This document shows positions 1-57,900 of a stretch of DNA of 64,000 nt, piece after piece. This stretch comes from Acanthochromis polyacanthus (Eukaryota; Chordata; Actinopteri; Pomacentridae), in contig NC_067127.1 in NCBI RefSeq assembly GCF_021347895.1, forward strand, positions 20,184,984-20,248,983, written 5' to 3'. Every line of letters begins with the position of its first letter. The stretch's first letter is position 1. A program made the translations under genes and the position numbers. The notes beneath the pieces were generated by a model. It worked only from the letters and a program-made list of their open reading frames with translations. It was not told the DNA's origin and searched no databases.

Positions 1-102
1 TCAGATGTAGCCAAAGCACTTTACTGGGTCATCAGTCTGAGCATACCAAGGATTTTAAATGTATGGTTATGTAATCTTAATTATTTAGGAAAATGAATGT
101 AC

Positions 103-46095
<45,993 letters not shown>

Positions 46096-46460
46096 GTCAG
46101 CGCTGATCAGTACTCCCCCCGATAATCAACGACGATAGATCGATAACTACCACAGATTGGGGTTCGCTGTGTTAATAAACGGCTCCATCAGAGTTCACTG
46201 ATGACACGTGACAATGGAATAAATAGGCCATTAATCCAAAATGTCCCCATGATCTCCCATGAAAAGCACACACATACACACACCAAAAAAAAAAACTTAA
46301 GTGGATGTCCAAGTTGAGAGAAAAGCTTCCGATTGCTCTCCTGTATTGATCTTGTGTGTGTTTCCAGCCGGAAGATCAGTGTCAAGCAGCAGATGAACGC
46401 GTTTCAGGACAGCCACCGAGGCAGGAGGCTATGGTAGCATTTGTTCCTTCGGAGGGGCCC
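46096..46460 (-). promoter_or_regulatory. presumed piezo1 5' UTR and promoter region
   Basis: Position only: it lies directly upstream of the piezo1 start codon. It is somewhat richer in CG than the surroundings around 46380-46450. I see no clear TATA box and cannot fix the transcription start. Confidence 0.4.
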
Positions 46461-46939
46461 AGTCTGAAGCTGCTCTGTTGTAGGTGGAAAATGTGATTCA
46501 CAGCAAGTGAGTCTTAGGGGCGTTCATAGAGGAGCTATTCTCCACTGAGCTGCTGGTCGCCTCCCTGCAGCTAATATGGGACTAACTTTCACCTCAGTCA
46601 ACACTGCGTGACTCTACAGTAATGCTCTACAATGTGTGTTTCACTACAAAGTTGTTTTGGTAATTGTATGCGTTTTTCTGTCTAGTTTTTTGCCTTTATG
46701 ATACTTTACTGTCTCAAATTAACCAGATGAATCATAAATTAAAAATGTTACGCAAAGAAATGCATAGAAAAATAATTCCACATGTTTTGACTGGCAAGTA
46801 TTATACATGTGTTCAGGCTGGTACTTGTGACATGACCACAACAATCAATCAGACACACATCCAAGTCTTCATTGAAGCTGCAATATGCATGTACCACCTG
46901 ATCCAGACCACATGTGAGTCAACAGCCCCCTCTGCTGCA

Positions 46940-47135
46940 CAACAACCATCCATCTACACACAGCTTAATCCTCATTAATTTTACTACTAATTTAATTATC
47001 CTCACTAATGGAGCCTATCCCAGCTGACTTAGGGGGTCACCAGTCTATCACAGGGCTACATAGAGACACTCACATTCACCTATGGACAATTTTAGAGTTA
47101 TTAATTAACCGCAACATATTTTTTGGACAGCCCAC
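46940..47135 (-). repeat. SINE family A, truncated
   Basis: Words GAGCCTATCCCAGCTGACTT, CAGTCTATCACAGGGCTACA and ATTAATTAACCGCAAC; head missing. Confidence 0.75.
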
Positions 47136-47697
47136 ACAACAACCAGCTCCAAAGAAAGTCCCAGTGTGAAAGGATTTCACTGTGACAGAGTAAGATATGA
47201 TCAAAGGAGAGAATATCCAAATGTAAAAATACTCACTGAAGTGAACCTATTTCTGTTTTACTGGAGAAGTAGGCATGTCTGCTTGTGGGTAATAAAGATG
47301 TGTGTCTACTAAACTGGATTAATGATTGTTTTGATTGTAAAGCATATAAATGTTTCATATTCTTGTTTTATAAGTTAGTTACACAATAAAATCTAATATA
47401 GACTCTGAAAACAAAACATCGATTCATTCCCAGATTTCACACTCCAACTCAAAACACATTTGTTTCTAATTACCTATTCTATCTGAGCCCAATTGCTCTG
47501 TCCCTTGCATTGATTTTACTGTTTATAGTGTGCATTTTGTGTATATATGTATATGTCTGGAAGTTGTCCTTAAGTGCTAAAAAAGGCACCTTCAAATAAA
47601 ATGTATTATTATTTGTTATAATAAAGTCTTTTCAATGAGAATGTTCCTTTGCCTGTATACAGATAGGATTGACTCAGTTCTAGAAAAAAAATAGTGG

Positions 47698-47701
<4 letters not shown>

Positions 47702-47728
<27 letters not shown>
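47702..47728. repeat. AAAT microsatellite
   Basis: About six AAAT units. Confidence 0.92.
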
Positions 47729-47729
<1 letters not shown>

Positions 47730-48200
47730 GACAATATCTTGATGACTATTGTTCGTGAAAAAAAATCAGAGGAGTTTTGTCTCTGCACCATTGACAGTGA
47801 TATGTAGTATGATATCTGATGGTAATTATTTAAAATAATAAATCCTTTCCTCATTTTTCATTCCTCAAATTTCAGTCAAGAGTCATTATACTTTTTTTTT
47901 TTTTTTGAGTCATTATACGAGTACAGAATGGCAGCAATACCGAGAAACGCAACTTAGGAACTTCAGTGAAAAATGTACCAAGTCTATTAAAATATAATAG
48001 CATCGACATTTGATATTAGCTGGGCAGCTTAGCGATATGATGGGGACCGACTTGACAAAAGTGTCAAATTTTGTGAGGCAATTCTGTAGACCCTACTTAT
48101 TAATTTTTTGCTAGGCCCCATCAAAATTGGCCAATGGGGCCCAGTCACGTGACGTCATCAATTTTTCCATAGCATTAATAGAGGAAAATACTGCATATAC

Positions 48201-49597
48201 ATTAGGGTGCATCGTTTGCCCCATGTCAGAATCTTAACTCATACGAGTCACCAAAATGTTCCTTTTGATAAACTATTTAACATGGCAAAGTTTTAATTTT
48301 CTGTGACAATTCCCATGTGGGCGTTGCCGAGCCCGAAAATACCAATTTTACACTATTTTCGCCTTTATTTTGCATCTTTTAGCGCATACTGTTGAACCCT
48401 TGATTGACCATAATGCACTCATAAAGACCATAATTTTGCTCAGTGAAGTCAAAAACACAGCCACATTTTATTATCCAATAGCTATGTTTCTACTTTGTTG
48501 GTAAATTTCCATGATTTTTTTCTCCATTTTCACTTGAAAAAAAACTTAGTTTTGGCATCATCCTAAGAAGTAAGTTAAATACTTTTTGTTCTTTAGATTG
48601 TACTGTGAACAAAGCTTTAGATCATAGCTATAGTTTGAGCCAAGTAGCTTCAAATAAGCATGTATTTCCTTTACCAGTGTTCATGATCTTGCTGCTAGCT
48701 GACACTAAATTTTTTTGCTTTAGGTAGTCTTAATGCTGGCTATTTCAGTCAATGTAACAGTCAAGAAACTGTTTATGACAGATCCTTGCAGCCATCATTT
48801 ACTACTTCACTGAAGTGTAGCTTATAACTTTTGTTGCAGCTTGCTTGGCAAAATGGAAACAAGAAACCAAACGGAGATCTTCGGACTAGGGCCTAAAATA
48901 ACAGAGGATGATGCTGTTATCAAGGGTGGTCGACTGCCGACTGGCATGCAAGTTCTGAGATGTCTTTGCTACCATCTTGAATCTGGTAGCTCAGAAAACA
49001 AGACCAAGTATGAGGCTGCAAAAGAAGTGGTGAAACAGATAGTCGTCTTCTATGAAAAAGCAAACATCCCTATGATCAGTGATAACAAAGCAGGCCAGAA
49101 GATTATGCGATTGTATGAAAATAATCAAAAGCTTAGGAGGATACCAGTAAACCAACGCCAATCAGACACTTCTCAGAAACGACTGAAGGATTCCCAGGAA
49201 GACCTAGCAAAAACAATGCCACTTTGGTGTCCAGATGCTTTGTCAATTATGAAAAATGAAGAGGACAAATCTTTTCTCCAGTCTTTGTTGTTGTTTTGGT
49301 TTTATCATTTTAAATGTATTTTTTGATTAGATAAATATGTCTGGCTTCAAGTTAACTCTCAGTTGTTATATCTTTAGTTGTAATTAATGCACTTAATGCG
49401 CAGCAGTTTTCGCGCATTAAACCCTTCGTTAACACAAATATTGACATTTTCAAGCCTCCTAATGCCCACATAGCAAATGTCCTATCTAACCCAAATTTTA
49501 CTCAGATGTATAGTTTTTCAAAAGGAACAAAATGATACATGGTACAGGACAATCAGACAAGTTTAAAAATTTTATGGGGCAAACGATGCACCCTAAT
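48201..49597 (+). mobile_element. inner TIR element with perfect 24-nt ends and an ORF
   Basis: Left end 48201-48224 (ATTAGGGTGCATCGTTTGCC then CCAT) and right end 49574-49597 are perfect inverse copies. ATAC flanks both sides (48197-48200, 49598-49601), though a TA duplication with slightly shorter ends is also possible. It carries a plus-strand open frame (48853-49326). The ORF is preceded by a plausible splice acceptor (TTTTGTTGCAG), so the original gene may have had an upstream exon. Superfamily unknown to me. Confidence 0.88.
48853..49326 (+). CDS. element-encoded protein fragment, function unknown
   Basis: 157 codons from METRNQTEIFGLGPKITEDD. The middle, NKTKYEAAKEVVKQIVVFYE, then KANIPMISDNKAGQKIMRLY and a basic stretch, looks helical and could bind DNA (inference). 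It ends with NEEDKSFLQS followed by an abrupt hydrophobic tail and stop, as if a deletion has removed the rest. I recall related proteins as repeated, element-borne genes; no catalytic motif is visible. Lying in its own inverted-repeat element, it is unlikely to be a host gene. Confidence 0.55.
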   Translation: METRNQTEIFGLGPKITEDDAVIKGGRLPTGMQVLRCLCYHLESGSSENKTKYEAAKEVVKQIVVFYEKANIPMISDNKAGQKIMRLYENNQKLRRIPVNQRQSDTSQKRLKDSQEDLAKTMPLWCPDALSIMKNEEDKSFLQSLLLFWFYHFKCIF

Positions 49598-49961
49598 ATA
49601 CATGTCTAAGCAAGATGTTTTAAAAATTTAAAGGCAATATGATCAATTCAATGAATAAAATCAGAAAAGGATACATTTCAAATAATTTTTTAATCAATAA
49701 ACATTCATATTTTGCGAGATATTTGTTTATGGTTTGACAAAACTCGAAAATAAGGCCAAAAAATCATCTCGCGACATTGTACGTAACTTGCTTCCATAGT
49801 GAAAATGACAATTAAACATTAATTTGTTTCAGAAATATTAGTGTTTATAACTGCTTATTCAGCCCCTTAAAGTTTTCAACATTTAGGAAAACGTCTTTAA
49901 AGCAATTCTGGCATGTACATCGGCAACCGCAGCTGGTACGAGTATGTGGATAGCCATTGAT

Positions 49962-50402
49962 CTATTTGTCACAGCTGCACTTGCACCGTCTTGTGTATTG
50001 CCATCCACCTTTCCTGCAACCACATCTGGTGCCACATCCTCTTGCACCCTTGCATGCACATTTGACTAGTTGGCTGCAAGCTTCAGATGCTATTGGCAGT
50101 GTCGTCCAAAAAGGGAGCCAAGCCTTGCTGTCCTTGTCCAGAGTCCAGCCCCATCCCTCTGGAGATGGTGCTTGCTGCTGGGGCTGGTCAGCAGTGGTCC
50201 AAATGCTTGCCTGGTAGACAGCACGGTTTGAATGCTGTAATAATGCTCCCTGTGTGGGAGGAAGGGCTTCCATCATCATCTTGTCTCTGTGGCAAAACAG
50301 CTCTCTGCCGGCCTCATCAACAGAGCTCAGCTGGCTGGTTTTGTCATACAGGACAACTGTGAAACGTTCCAGCAATTTGAAGTGGTAGCTGTTCAACTCC
50401 AT
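49962..50402 (-). CDS. element-encoded Cys-rich protein fragment
   Basis: 146 codons in the outer element. Order: ERFTVVLYDKTSQLSSVDEA, ELFCHRDKMMMEALPPTQGA, YQASIWTTADQPQQQAPSPE, WGWTLDKDSKAWLPFWTTLP, then a zinc-binding-like cluster with 11 Cys in the last 33 residues. It appears to be the C-terminal end of a larger element protein; no catalytic motif can be assigned. A domesticated host gene cannot be excluded, but the flanking inverted repeats argue for an element. Confidence 0.5.
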   Translation of the reverse strand: MELNSYHFKLLERFTVVLYDKTSQLSSVDEAGRELFCHRDKMMMEALPPTQGALLQHSNRAVYQASIWTTADQPQQQAPSPEGWGWTLDKDSKAWLPFWTTLPIASEACSQLVKCACKGARGCGTRCGCRKGGWQYTRRCKCSCDK

Positions 50403-50639
50403 GGCAACAAAAGGATTCTCTGCAATGAACCTGAAGGCCTCTGTTACTGCAGAAACCTCAAAAATTGCATTTTTCCACGTACATGCTGTCAGTATGACCT
50501 GTGCATGTGGGGCCTAGCAAAAATTGAGAGTATTTTGGATGTAGATAGCTAGGAAAAAATGTCACACTTTTGTCAGATCTGTCCCCATCCGGTCAAAAAA
50601 TCGACATAAGCTGCCTAACTATATCAGGTTTACAGGTTT

Positions 50640-51300
50640 ACGGCCGATGTATTTAATAGAAACGTATATATATGTACAGTCAAGTCTCAATATGCAGAAA
50701 ATGGTTCATGCTTTCTTGACATCAAGTTTAAATGACAGTATTTTTGGGGGGTTCACTTCTCCTTATAATGTCACCAGGTAGAAACATTGGTAAATCCGTT
50801 TGGTAAGTGGCATTGGTATTTTGGGTTTTCTTACTCTGGGACAGTGAGAGAAGAATGAGTCAGTATCACCATGCAACCATGAATGATCAAAGAAATCACC
50901 ATGCCAGTAAAATCCTATGTAATTAAATGTATAGTCTATGGAAACTACTGTAACTGTTCCTTTAGCTTTCATCTTCTTCTGATTTGACGAGTTTAAAGGC
51001 GAATTACCGCCACCTACCGGCCTGGAGTGTGAAGCAGACGTTTGGTAGACGAAGAAAGACTCATATCCTCCAGTTTCCCTCATGAATTTTACTGGGTGGC
51101 TATAAGTGATACCTATGGTGATACTGTAATAGAAACGTTGAACGACAAAATAAGTTTCTCTGGTGCTGACGTCACTTCCTCCCTCTTTTTAATTCTCTCT
51201 TCTTCTTCTTTTTTTTTTTTTTTTTTTTTACAAATTAACACATTTTTACTCTACGAATTATTCTTGAAGAAAAAATAACTGTTGAAAAAGTTCCACAAAA
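50640..51300. other. intergenic sequence left of cdt1, nothing recognised
   Basis: No gene seen. A poly-T tract lies at about 51209-51229. Confidence 0.5.
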
Positions 51301-51359
51301 AAAACCACAATGTGCAAATCTTTCAGTTTTGTGCAGACTCTTCTTTCGGCCGGTCCTTA

Positions 51360-51551
51360 TTTTAGCACCTCCCATCACATTGGACCGGAAGAGGCGTGGC
51401 CTGGTTGATTCCGCGCGAAAATTCTTCTTCCTGTGGGGAGCGAATATTTCCGCAGTGTTTGTTGATGGGACTTATTCTTACCTCCCTCGCTTCATAGAAC
51501 ATCCGAGAAGTTTTTCGCTCTGCGGGTTTTTTGTGTGTGTCCCGGAGCAAC
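51360..51551 (+). promoter_or_regulatory. cdt1: cdt1 promoter and 5' UTR with E2F-like site
   Basis: CCGCGCGAAAA at 51411-51421 fits the E2F consensus (TTTTCGCGCGG on the complement). An inverted CCAAT box (ATTGG, 51379-51383) and an ETS-like ACCGGAAG (51384-51391) lie just upstream. E2F control of CDT1 is established in vertebrates, so these sites are credible; the exact transcription start is not visible. Confidence 0.7.
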
Positions 51552-51977
51552 ATGTCTCAGGCTCGGGTTTCTGATTTCTTTCCCAGTAGCAAGAAAGGCA
51601 CCGTCGCTCCGGCCAAGTCAGCCCCGCAGCACTGCGGAGCCTCTCCGACCAGATCAAAATCCTCTAAAAACAAAGACCCTTTTCTGTGCCCGTCCTCTGT
51701 TCGTGAGGAGTTTGTCCGAGTTATCGACGAGGCAGTGAGGCTGAACGACGGCGAGTCTGCTGCTAGCAACACCGCAAAACAGCCTCCCTGCAGTCCTCGG
51801 ACACCGAAGCGGACGTCGTCTGATGCAGAGCTCCACGCCGGGGCAGCGGCCACCAGCGGGCACAGCGCTGCCAAGAAGAGACGACAGACGGAGGGACAAA
51901 CTACAGCCAATGCTTCGGACAAAGGACAGAAAAGATCTGCAAGGAAGAAACTCATCCTGCCTGAAGAGACAGCACAG
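51552..51977 (+). CDS. cdt1: cdt1 exon 1, residues 1-142
   Basis: Starts [16 protein letters not shown] (PIP degron) and continues through a low-complexity Ser/Pro/Lys region ending [14 protein letters not shown]. Donor GTAATG, phase 0. The stretch is GC-richer than the rest of the window, consistent with a CpG-rich gene start. Confidence 0.95.
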
Positions 51978-54900
51978 GTAATGATGATTTAGTTCTGCTC
52001 AAATTAATCAGCTTTTAACCTCGGTCTTGGAGACAAACGTTTTCTATTCACATTTGCTTTTCTCAGCTCCTCCCTGTTCCAGACCTGTGGGTCCTCAGCT
52101 GATTTCTGACCGGTCTGTATGTAGTAATGTGAATGTTGTGCCACGAACAGCAGGCAGACATATCGCATGTTTTTCTCATAGACTGTATATACAGTCTATA
52201 TTTTTTTCTTGAACTTTCTGCTACGTGGAAATCAAAAAACTCCAAAATCCAGTTGCAGCCCTTTAAATTACAAGTCTTGTAATGACTGAGAGTTTCCACT
52301 AGAGCAAGGATCAGATCAGAAACTTTTCATAGAGGTGGCAAGATGGGGACACTGGAAATGTGTGGGTGGGGTGGCAGACAAAAACAAAAGACACAGCTGA
52401 TTGTCTCAAATTCTGTTGTGCTTGTTGGAAACGATGTCAGTATGGAAATGAGGAAATCTTAAATACTGAGCGCCTGATTGATGGGTTGTCTGTGGATTTA
52501 ACAAAGGACTTACTTTTACCCTTTGTGAGCTGTAAGCCTGTCTACTGACCAACCTAATCAAAGGTGATGACTATAATATAATCATCTGTAACTGAATAAC
52601 ATCTATGGTATCATTACTCAGTGGTCACACAGTGACGATGCCAATCTTAACCCGAGGAAGAACAGCCATGCTTAACCATGGTAAAGATTTACTCAAACAA
52701 ATGTGAATATCATCTCACACTTCATCACAGCAACTGAGTCTACAAGAACTTAAAGTTTATATCTGGCAGACAAAACAGAGGAGGGACATGAAACAATCAT
52801 TAGTTATCATTTCTAACTGGACTTTCGTATAAGCTTGAACTACTTGCCAGTAGAGCTTTGTTGAACCTAGTTAATGATTTTTTACATTTACCAATCAGTT
52901 TACTTTAAAGTTCAAAGAAGTTTATACTACTAAAACTGTAAGATGTTTTTTGCCAGGTATTCTACCGCATTAACCTATAACGGTGGTACAACAGTATGCA
53001 TCCTATAAAATGTATACTTTCCAAACTGCTGATATACTTTGGTTTTCTTATTTCACAGTCAAAGACACTAATAATCTGATGTGCACAGATGAATACACAT
53101 ACTGTTGACATGCTGTGATAGCATATCCACACAATTCTGATTTTAATATTGATACATACATAACGTTGTGTGATAATTTATCAACATAAAAGATTTTACG
53201 GAACAAGAACATGTATTTTCATGATAATCATTGCTGAGCTAACCTTTGCCATAGGGGGTCTCGTTTGGAGAGGAGACAGAGATAGGAAAAAAAAATCATG
53301 TCAGAGATATTATATAATTCTAAGTAATTAATAAACTTATAGCTGTGTTGTGTTAAGTTGGGCCTGCACAGTGGATCAGTGATTGTTTGTTTCTATATGT
53401 AGCCCTGTTATAGACTGGTGACCTGTCCAGGGTGTCCCCTGTCTTCACCCTACGTCAGCTGGAATAGACTCCAGCCTCCTCACAACCCTAATGAGGATTA
53501 AGTGGTGTGTAAATGGTGGATGGGTGTGTGAAGTTGTACGCATAAAAGTGTGCACCTCTTTTGCTTCAGAACCATTCATTTTCATCCTCCTATTTGATGC
53601 TACACATATTTAATAAACTCAAAAGACTATTACTAACAACTGGAAGCAACAAAATGAACATCAGCTCCTGCTACCACTGAGCCATCTGTGTGTGTGCCTC
53701 CTTTGAGTAAAGACACACAAGGTCAGCTCAGGTTTGATCTGGGCCAAAAGTAGCCAAAGAGACTTCCAGAGTTACCGTGCATAATAGCCATGCATCCATA
53801 CACTGCTTTATCCTCATCATAGTTATGGGGGGCTGAAGTCTATCTGAGCTTACTGAGGGTGAAGGTAGAGGACACCCTGGACAGGTCACCAGTCTGTCAC
53901 AGGAGTACACAAAGAGACAAGCAATCACATTCACAGCTACGGACAGTTTAGAATTATCAATTAACCTCAGCGTGTTTTTGGACTGTGGGAAGAAGCTGGA
54001 GTACCCGGAGAAAACCCACGTATGCACAGGGAGTCATGCAAACTCCATGCAGAAAGATCCCAGGCTGAGGCTTGCACAGTGGGCTGGGACCTGGAAATCT
54101 AGAAAATTTGACCCCCTCCAAATTGCTTTTATTTTTGTTTTTCTTATAGTAGAATAAAAATCCAGTTCAACAACAAAAAAAAAAATCAAGTCAAACGGTC
54201 TATTCTTTAAAAAGTTAGGCCAGTTTGAATCTCAGGAAATTACACATTCCACAGGCGTAAAAAAATTGATATTTGAGCTTTTCATTCTATTTCTTTTTGA
54301 GAAATTAATAATTTTTACCTGAGATTTTAACAATATTCAGGTTTACCTGCTCCAAATTTTCTTAATTGCTAAAATTTAGAAGATTTCTGCAAAGTTTGGA
54401 AAAAATATAGTAAATTTTCACTTTTTTTTCTGAGACTATTTTCATGTACCACCCAGAATATTTTCACTTGCCATAAGCCAGATATGGGAAAGTATATATT
54501 TTCTGAAAGAATAGGATGTTAGGTGTTGAAAAATACAAGTGTCAGAAAATCTGGCTTATGGCAACTCTCACAGATCAAATTTTACTGAAGAAGGTCTAAG
54601 TTCCCCTGTGTGGACCTTGGGCGATTGATGTTAACACGTATGTATCGAAATTGTAAGTAGTACTTCTAATATACACATACTTTGCAGTATAAAAAGACTT
54701 CTAGATGTCTCTAAGTGTAACAACTGCCTTCAAATTTTGAAAATGGTCATTTAAGGCATCAATTTAGGGCAGATTTCATTAAAAATTCTTGAAATTTGGT
54801 AGATTTTTCCAGTTTAGACTTCATGTTTCACTGTTATGTTTTTTGTAAAGTAGTCATTTATTCTGCATAGAATTAGTTAATAAAACATTTGACGGCAATA

Positions 54901-57900
54901 TCATGTCTCGCCTTTCAAATTTACGTTTAATCACCAAATTCCATCGGTGGAACCCTACACTTATGTCTAGAAAAATCTCCCTGCAGCCTTAACTTTTTAA
55001 TATAATTTAAAGATATCTTTTTAGATGTATTCCCAAGTATATTGCAGTTGAAATGAGCCCTCAATCACTACCAGGGGATGATTTTTAGCCAAGATATTAC
55101 ATTTTTTCCAAAAAATAAGCCGAGCAGCCCACTGTGGCTTGGTCGCAAATTGGCGATCTTGTAGGCGAGGTGACGGTGCTAACCATAGAGCCACTGTGCA
55201 GCCCCAGGCAGAGTTCCAAAATTTTATAGGTTTTTTTCTTTATTTCATGATGCATTACATTTGCCCATTTAGAGTATGTGTTGTTGTGTGCAGTTTGCAT
55301 ACGACTGGGACATACAACTTTTTCAGAATGTTGCACCTTAAGCTGAGATGGTCTTGCTCTTACGCAGCCTGTGGTGCAAAGTGAGCTGTCATCAGTGAGG
55401 CTTGATCGTTTACACTCGTGCAACATTGAGATATGTTATCAGCTGCCCAGAGGATTGTGGCTTGGAGTGTCCAGAAGAGTGTGTTGATAAAAACACTGCA
55501 AAATGTGACTGGTTCTGGTATTTTTAGCATGCTACATTTGACGTGCTATGCATTGGAACATGCTAGATCTTTTTCTGACGTGCTATAGAGTGTGGTAGTT
55601 CAGATAGTGTCGGTCCAGATACTTGCAGCCTGCTCACAGATGCAGCACACTCTGTTGAACCTAGCAGCTTTGTACATTTGTGTCCTAATGCAGGTACAAA
55701 AGGATGTTAAAAGTTTAACAGAATTGCAATTTTATAACTGGCCACATGATAGTCCTTTCCATGACTATGTGAAGCATTTGACCATAGGCTAGCTGTCCGT
55801 CACGTCTCTCTTCTGTGGGCAGCAGACACACAGCTCTTATCTTTTCTGGTTGGAGTCTGCTGGTAGGACTCTGCTATTAATGCACTGTAGGACAGTAGCT
55901 GCATTTCTGTGCATTCTTGGCAGTAGTTTGGATGTGAAGAATACATATTTGCAACATAGTCGTCATGCACACACACATTTTGGGTTTGATGGGTTAATGA
56001 AATGTACGTCACGCAAACCTTCACGGTCTTACAGGTTTTGAGATATTAGTGACTTTATGTAGTCTTAAACCCATTATAGCAACAATTATATGACTGCACT
56101 TTCCGTGTCTGTCCCTGTTCAATTTAGCTAGAGAGTATAAATAAGGCTTTACCCACAGGCCTCACATAGCCCTTCTAGTAGCAGGCCTACACACTGCAGT
56201 CACAGAGTATACGTTGCTTTTTGTGTGTGTGTGAATGTAAATTGCCTGGATGTAATAACACTCTGAGCATTCGACAAGGGCGCTAAGTGCACCTGTGTTT
56301 TACCCAGACTTTGTTTTTTCTTCAGTGCTCGTCTGCTTTCTTGGACCCTAACAAAATGGCAACAATAAAAGACAGGTTTTGGTTTCCAGCAGGGTCACTC
56401 TGTGAATGTGGAAAAACTCATGACAATAAAGTTTGAGGTAAATCTATTCTGATGTGCATCTCCAGGCTGCAGTCCACCCCGTTCCCAGTGAGGCGATCCT
56501 GCAGCCCTTGACTCCATCCAGCTCCATTAGTGGACCGACTGCTGAGAACCAAGCTAAGCTACAGCCAAAACGCTCTCCACAGAGGAGCCAGGAGGAGAAC
56601 CCTGCAGGACAAACTAAGAAGGTAACACCGCGGAGCAGGGCGCGCAGTTTTACAGAAAATACAAGCCAGCATTAGCATAATTTTGAGCATATGATGTAAC
56701 TCTGACACTGAGATAAGTCTGAAGTCAACATTTTGATGACCCAATCGTTTAAATTAACAGGCTCTGTGTAAAGAGGATATTGCTGCTCTCAAGTCTCGCC
56801 TCCAGAGGATCAGGAAAGTCACAAAGGAAAGCACCAGCGCTGCTTCCTCAGCCTCAGCTTCCGCATCTTCCTCTTCAGCTTGTGTAGCCCCTAATGATAC
56901 CACCCCCCCTGTTCAAAAGACCGCCACGTCTCCCACTTCTGATGCCAAAGCTCTCAAGCTAACTGTAGCACATGCCAAAGAGCTTGCAGCTAAAGCTGAG
57001 AGGAGGAGGGAAGAGAGAGAGACTCAAGAGGACAAACAGGCCGAGACACAAACTCAGGACAGGTGAGCTCATACACCCATACACCACAGGATCAGAAGCT
57101 TTCTGTGCACTTTCCCTAACATGAGGTCCTGTTTATTTATTTCCCTCTGTTGTCCAGCACTGAGCAGCCAGCATATCAGCGGTACCACACCCTAGCCCAG
57201 GCTGCCCTCCCAGGCCTCTCACTGCCTTACCAGTACAAGGTGCTGGCTGAGATGTTCAGGAGTATGGACACCGTGGTGGCCATGCTGCACAACCGCCGTG
57301 AGACGCCCACTTTCACCAAGATCAAGCAAGGAGTTCAGGACATGATGCATAAGTAGGTGGTGGGAGACACGAGCTGACATGAGTCAGATAATGACTGAAT
57401 GAAATACAACCATATAGTCCTGTTTGATGTTACTGGTTGAGAATAATGCCTACTTTAAAAACAAAACACGATGCAGGTTTTGGTTGCTGGAATAGGTTTA
57501 CACCTGAGCCTTGATTGTACTCCCATGCAAACAAACGTGGACAACTATAGACAGCACAGACGTGTTGTTGTTGCTGCTATTCAACTTATTTAGTCGATGA
57601 TATCTGTTCATTCCATACTGTACAATGGGTCATATCTAGGTATTTTGCACACTCAATTTTGCTAGGCATGTACTATATAAGTAGTCAATGCAGGGTTGAA
57701 ATCTAGACAGTACCAGGATGTGTTGGGACTGACTGCCACGCTGCAGATGCTAATAATTGTCTGTTTTTTTTTAAATTTCCTATTTGAGGCGGTTTGAGGA
57801 GAGCCACGTGGGTCAGATAAAGACTGTGTTCCCTGAGGCGTACTCGTTCAGACAGGAGAAGAACATCCCATCGTTCAACAGCAGCATAAAGAAGGGCAGC

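Larger units (their letters stand above)
48012..50625 (-). mobile_element. outer DNA element with long imperfect inverted ends and a Cys-rich ORF
   Basis: The first 120 nt (GATATTAGCTGGGCAGCTTA, ATGGGGACCGACTTGACAAA, TTTTGCTAGGCCCCA) reappear inverted at the right end (complement of TGGGGCCTAGCAAAAATTGA, TTTGTCAGATCTGTCCCCAT, AAGCTGCCTAACTATATC). A minus-strand frame of 146 codons (49962-50402) encodes TVVLYDKTSQLSSVDEAGRE, LFCHRDKMMMEALPPTQGAL and a C-terminal Cys cluster CACKGARGCGTRCGCRKGGW then KCSCDK. I recall similar proteins as multi-copy products in fish and cnidarian genomes but cannot name the superfamily. The left half is occupied by an inner element (48201-49597). Confidence 0.7.

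Noticed and set aside
1..46. Complement reads TDDPVKCFGYI, an echo of exon 21's VDPAKWFG, suggesting a duplicated or next piezo1 exon
   Set aside because: It runs into a stop at the window edge, has no donor in view, and only about 15 of 23 aligned bases agree. It may be chance.
51557..51955. 132-codon minus-strand frame opposite cdt1 exon 1
   Set aside because: It lies exactly antisense to a GC-rich coding exon with clear homology, so it is a shadow.
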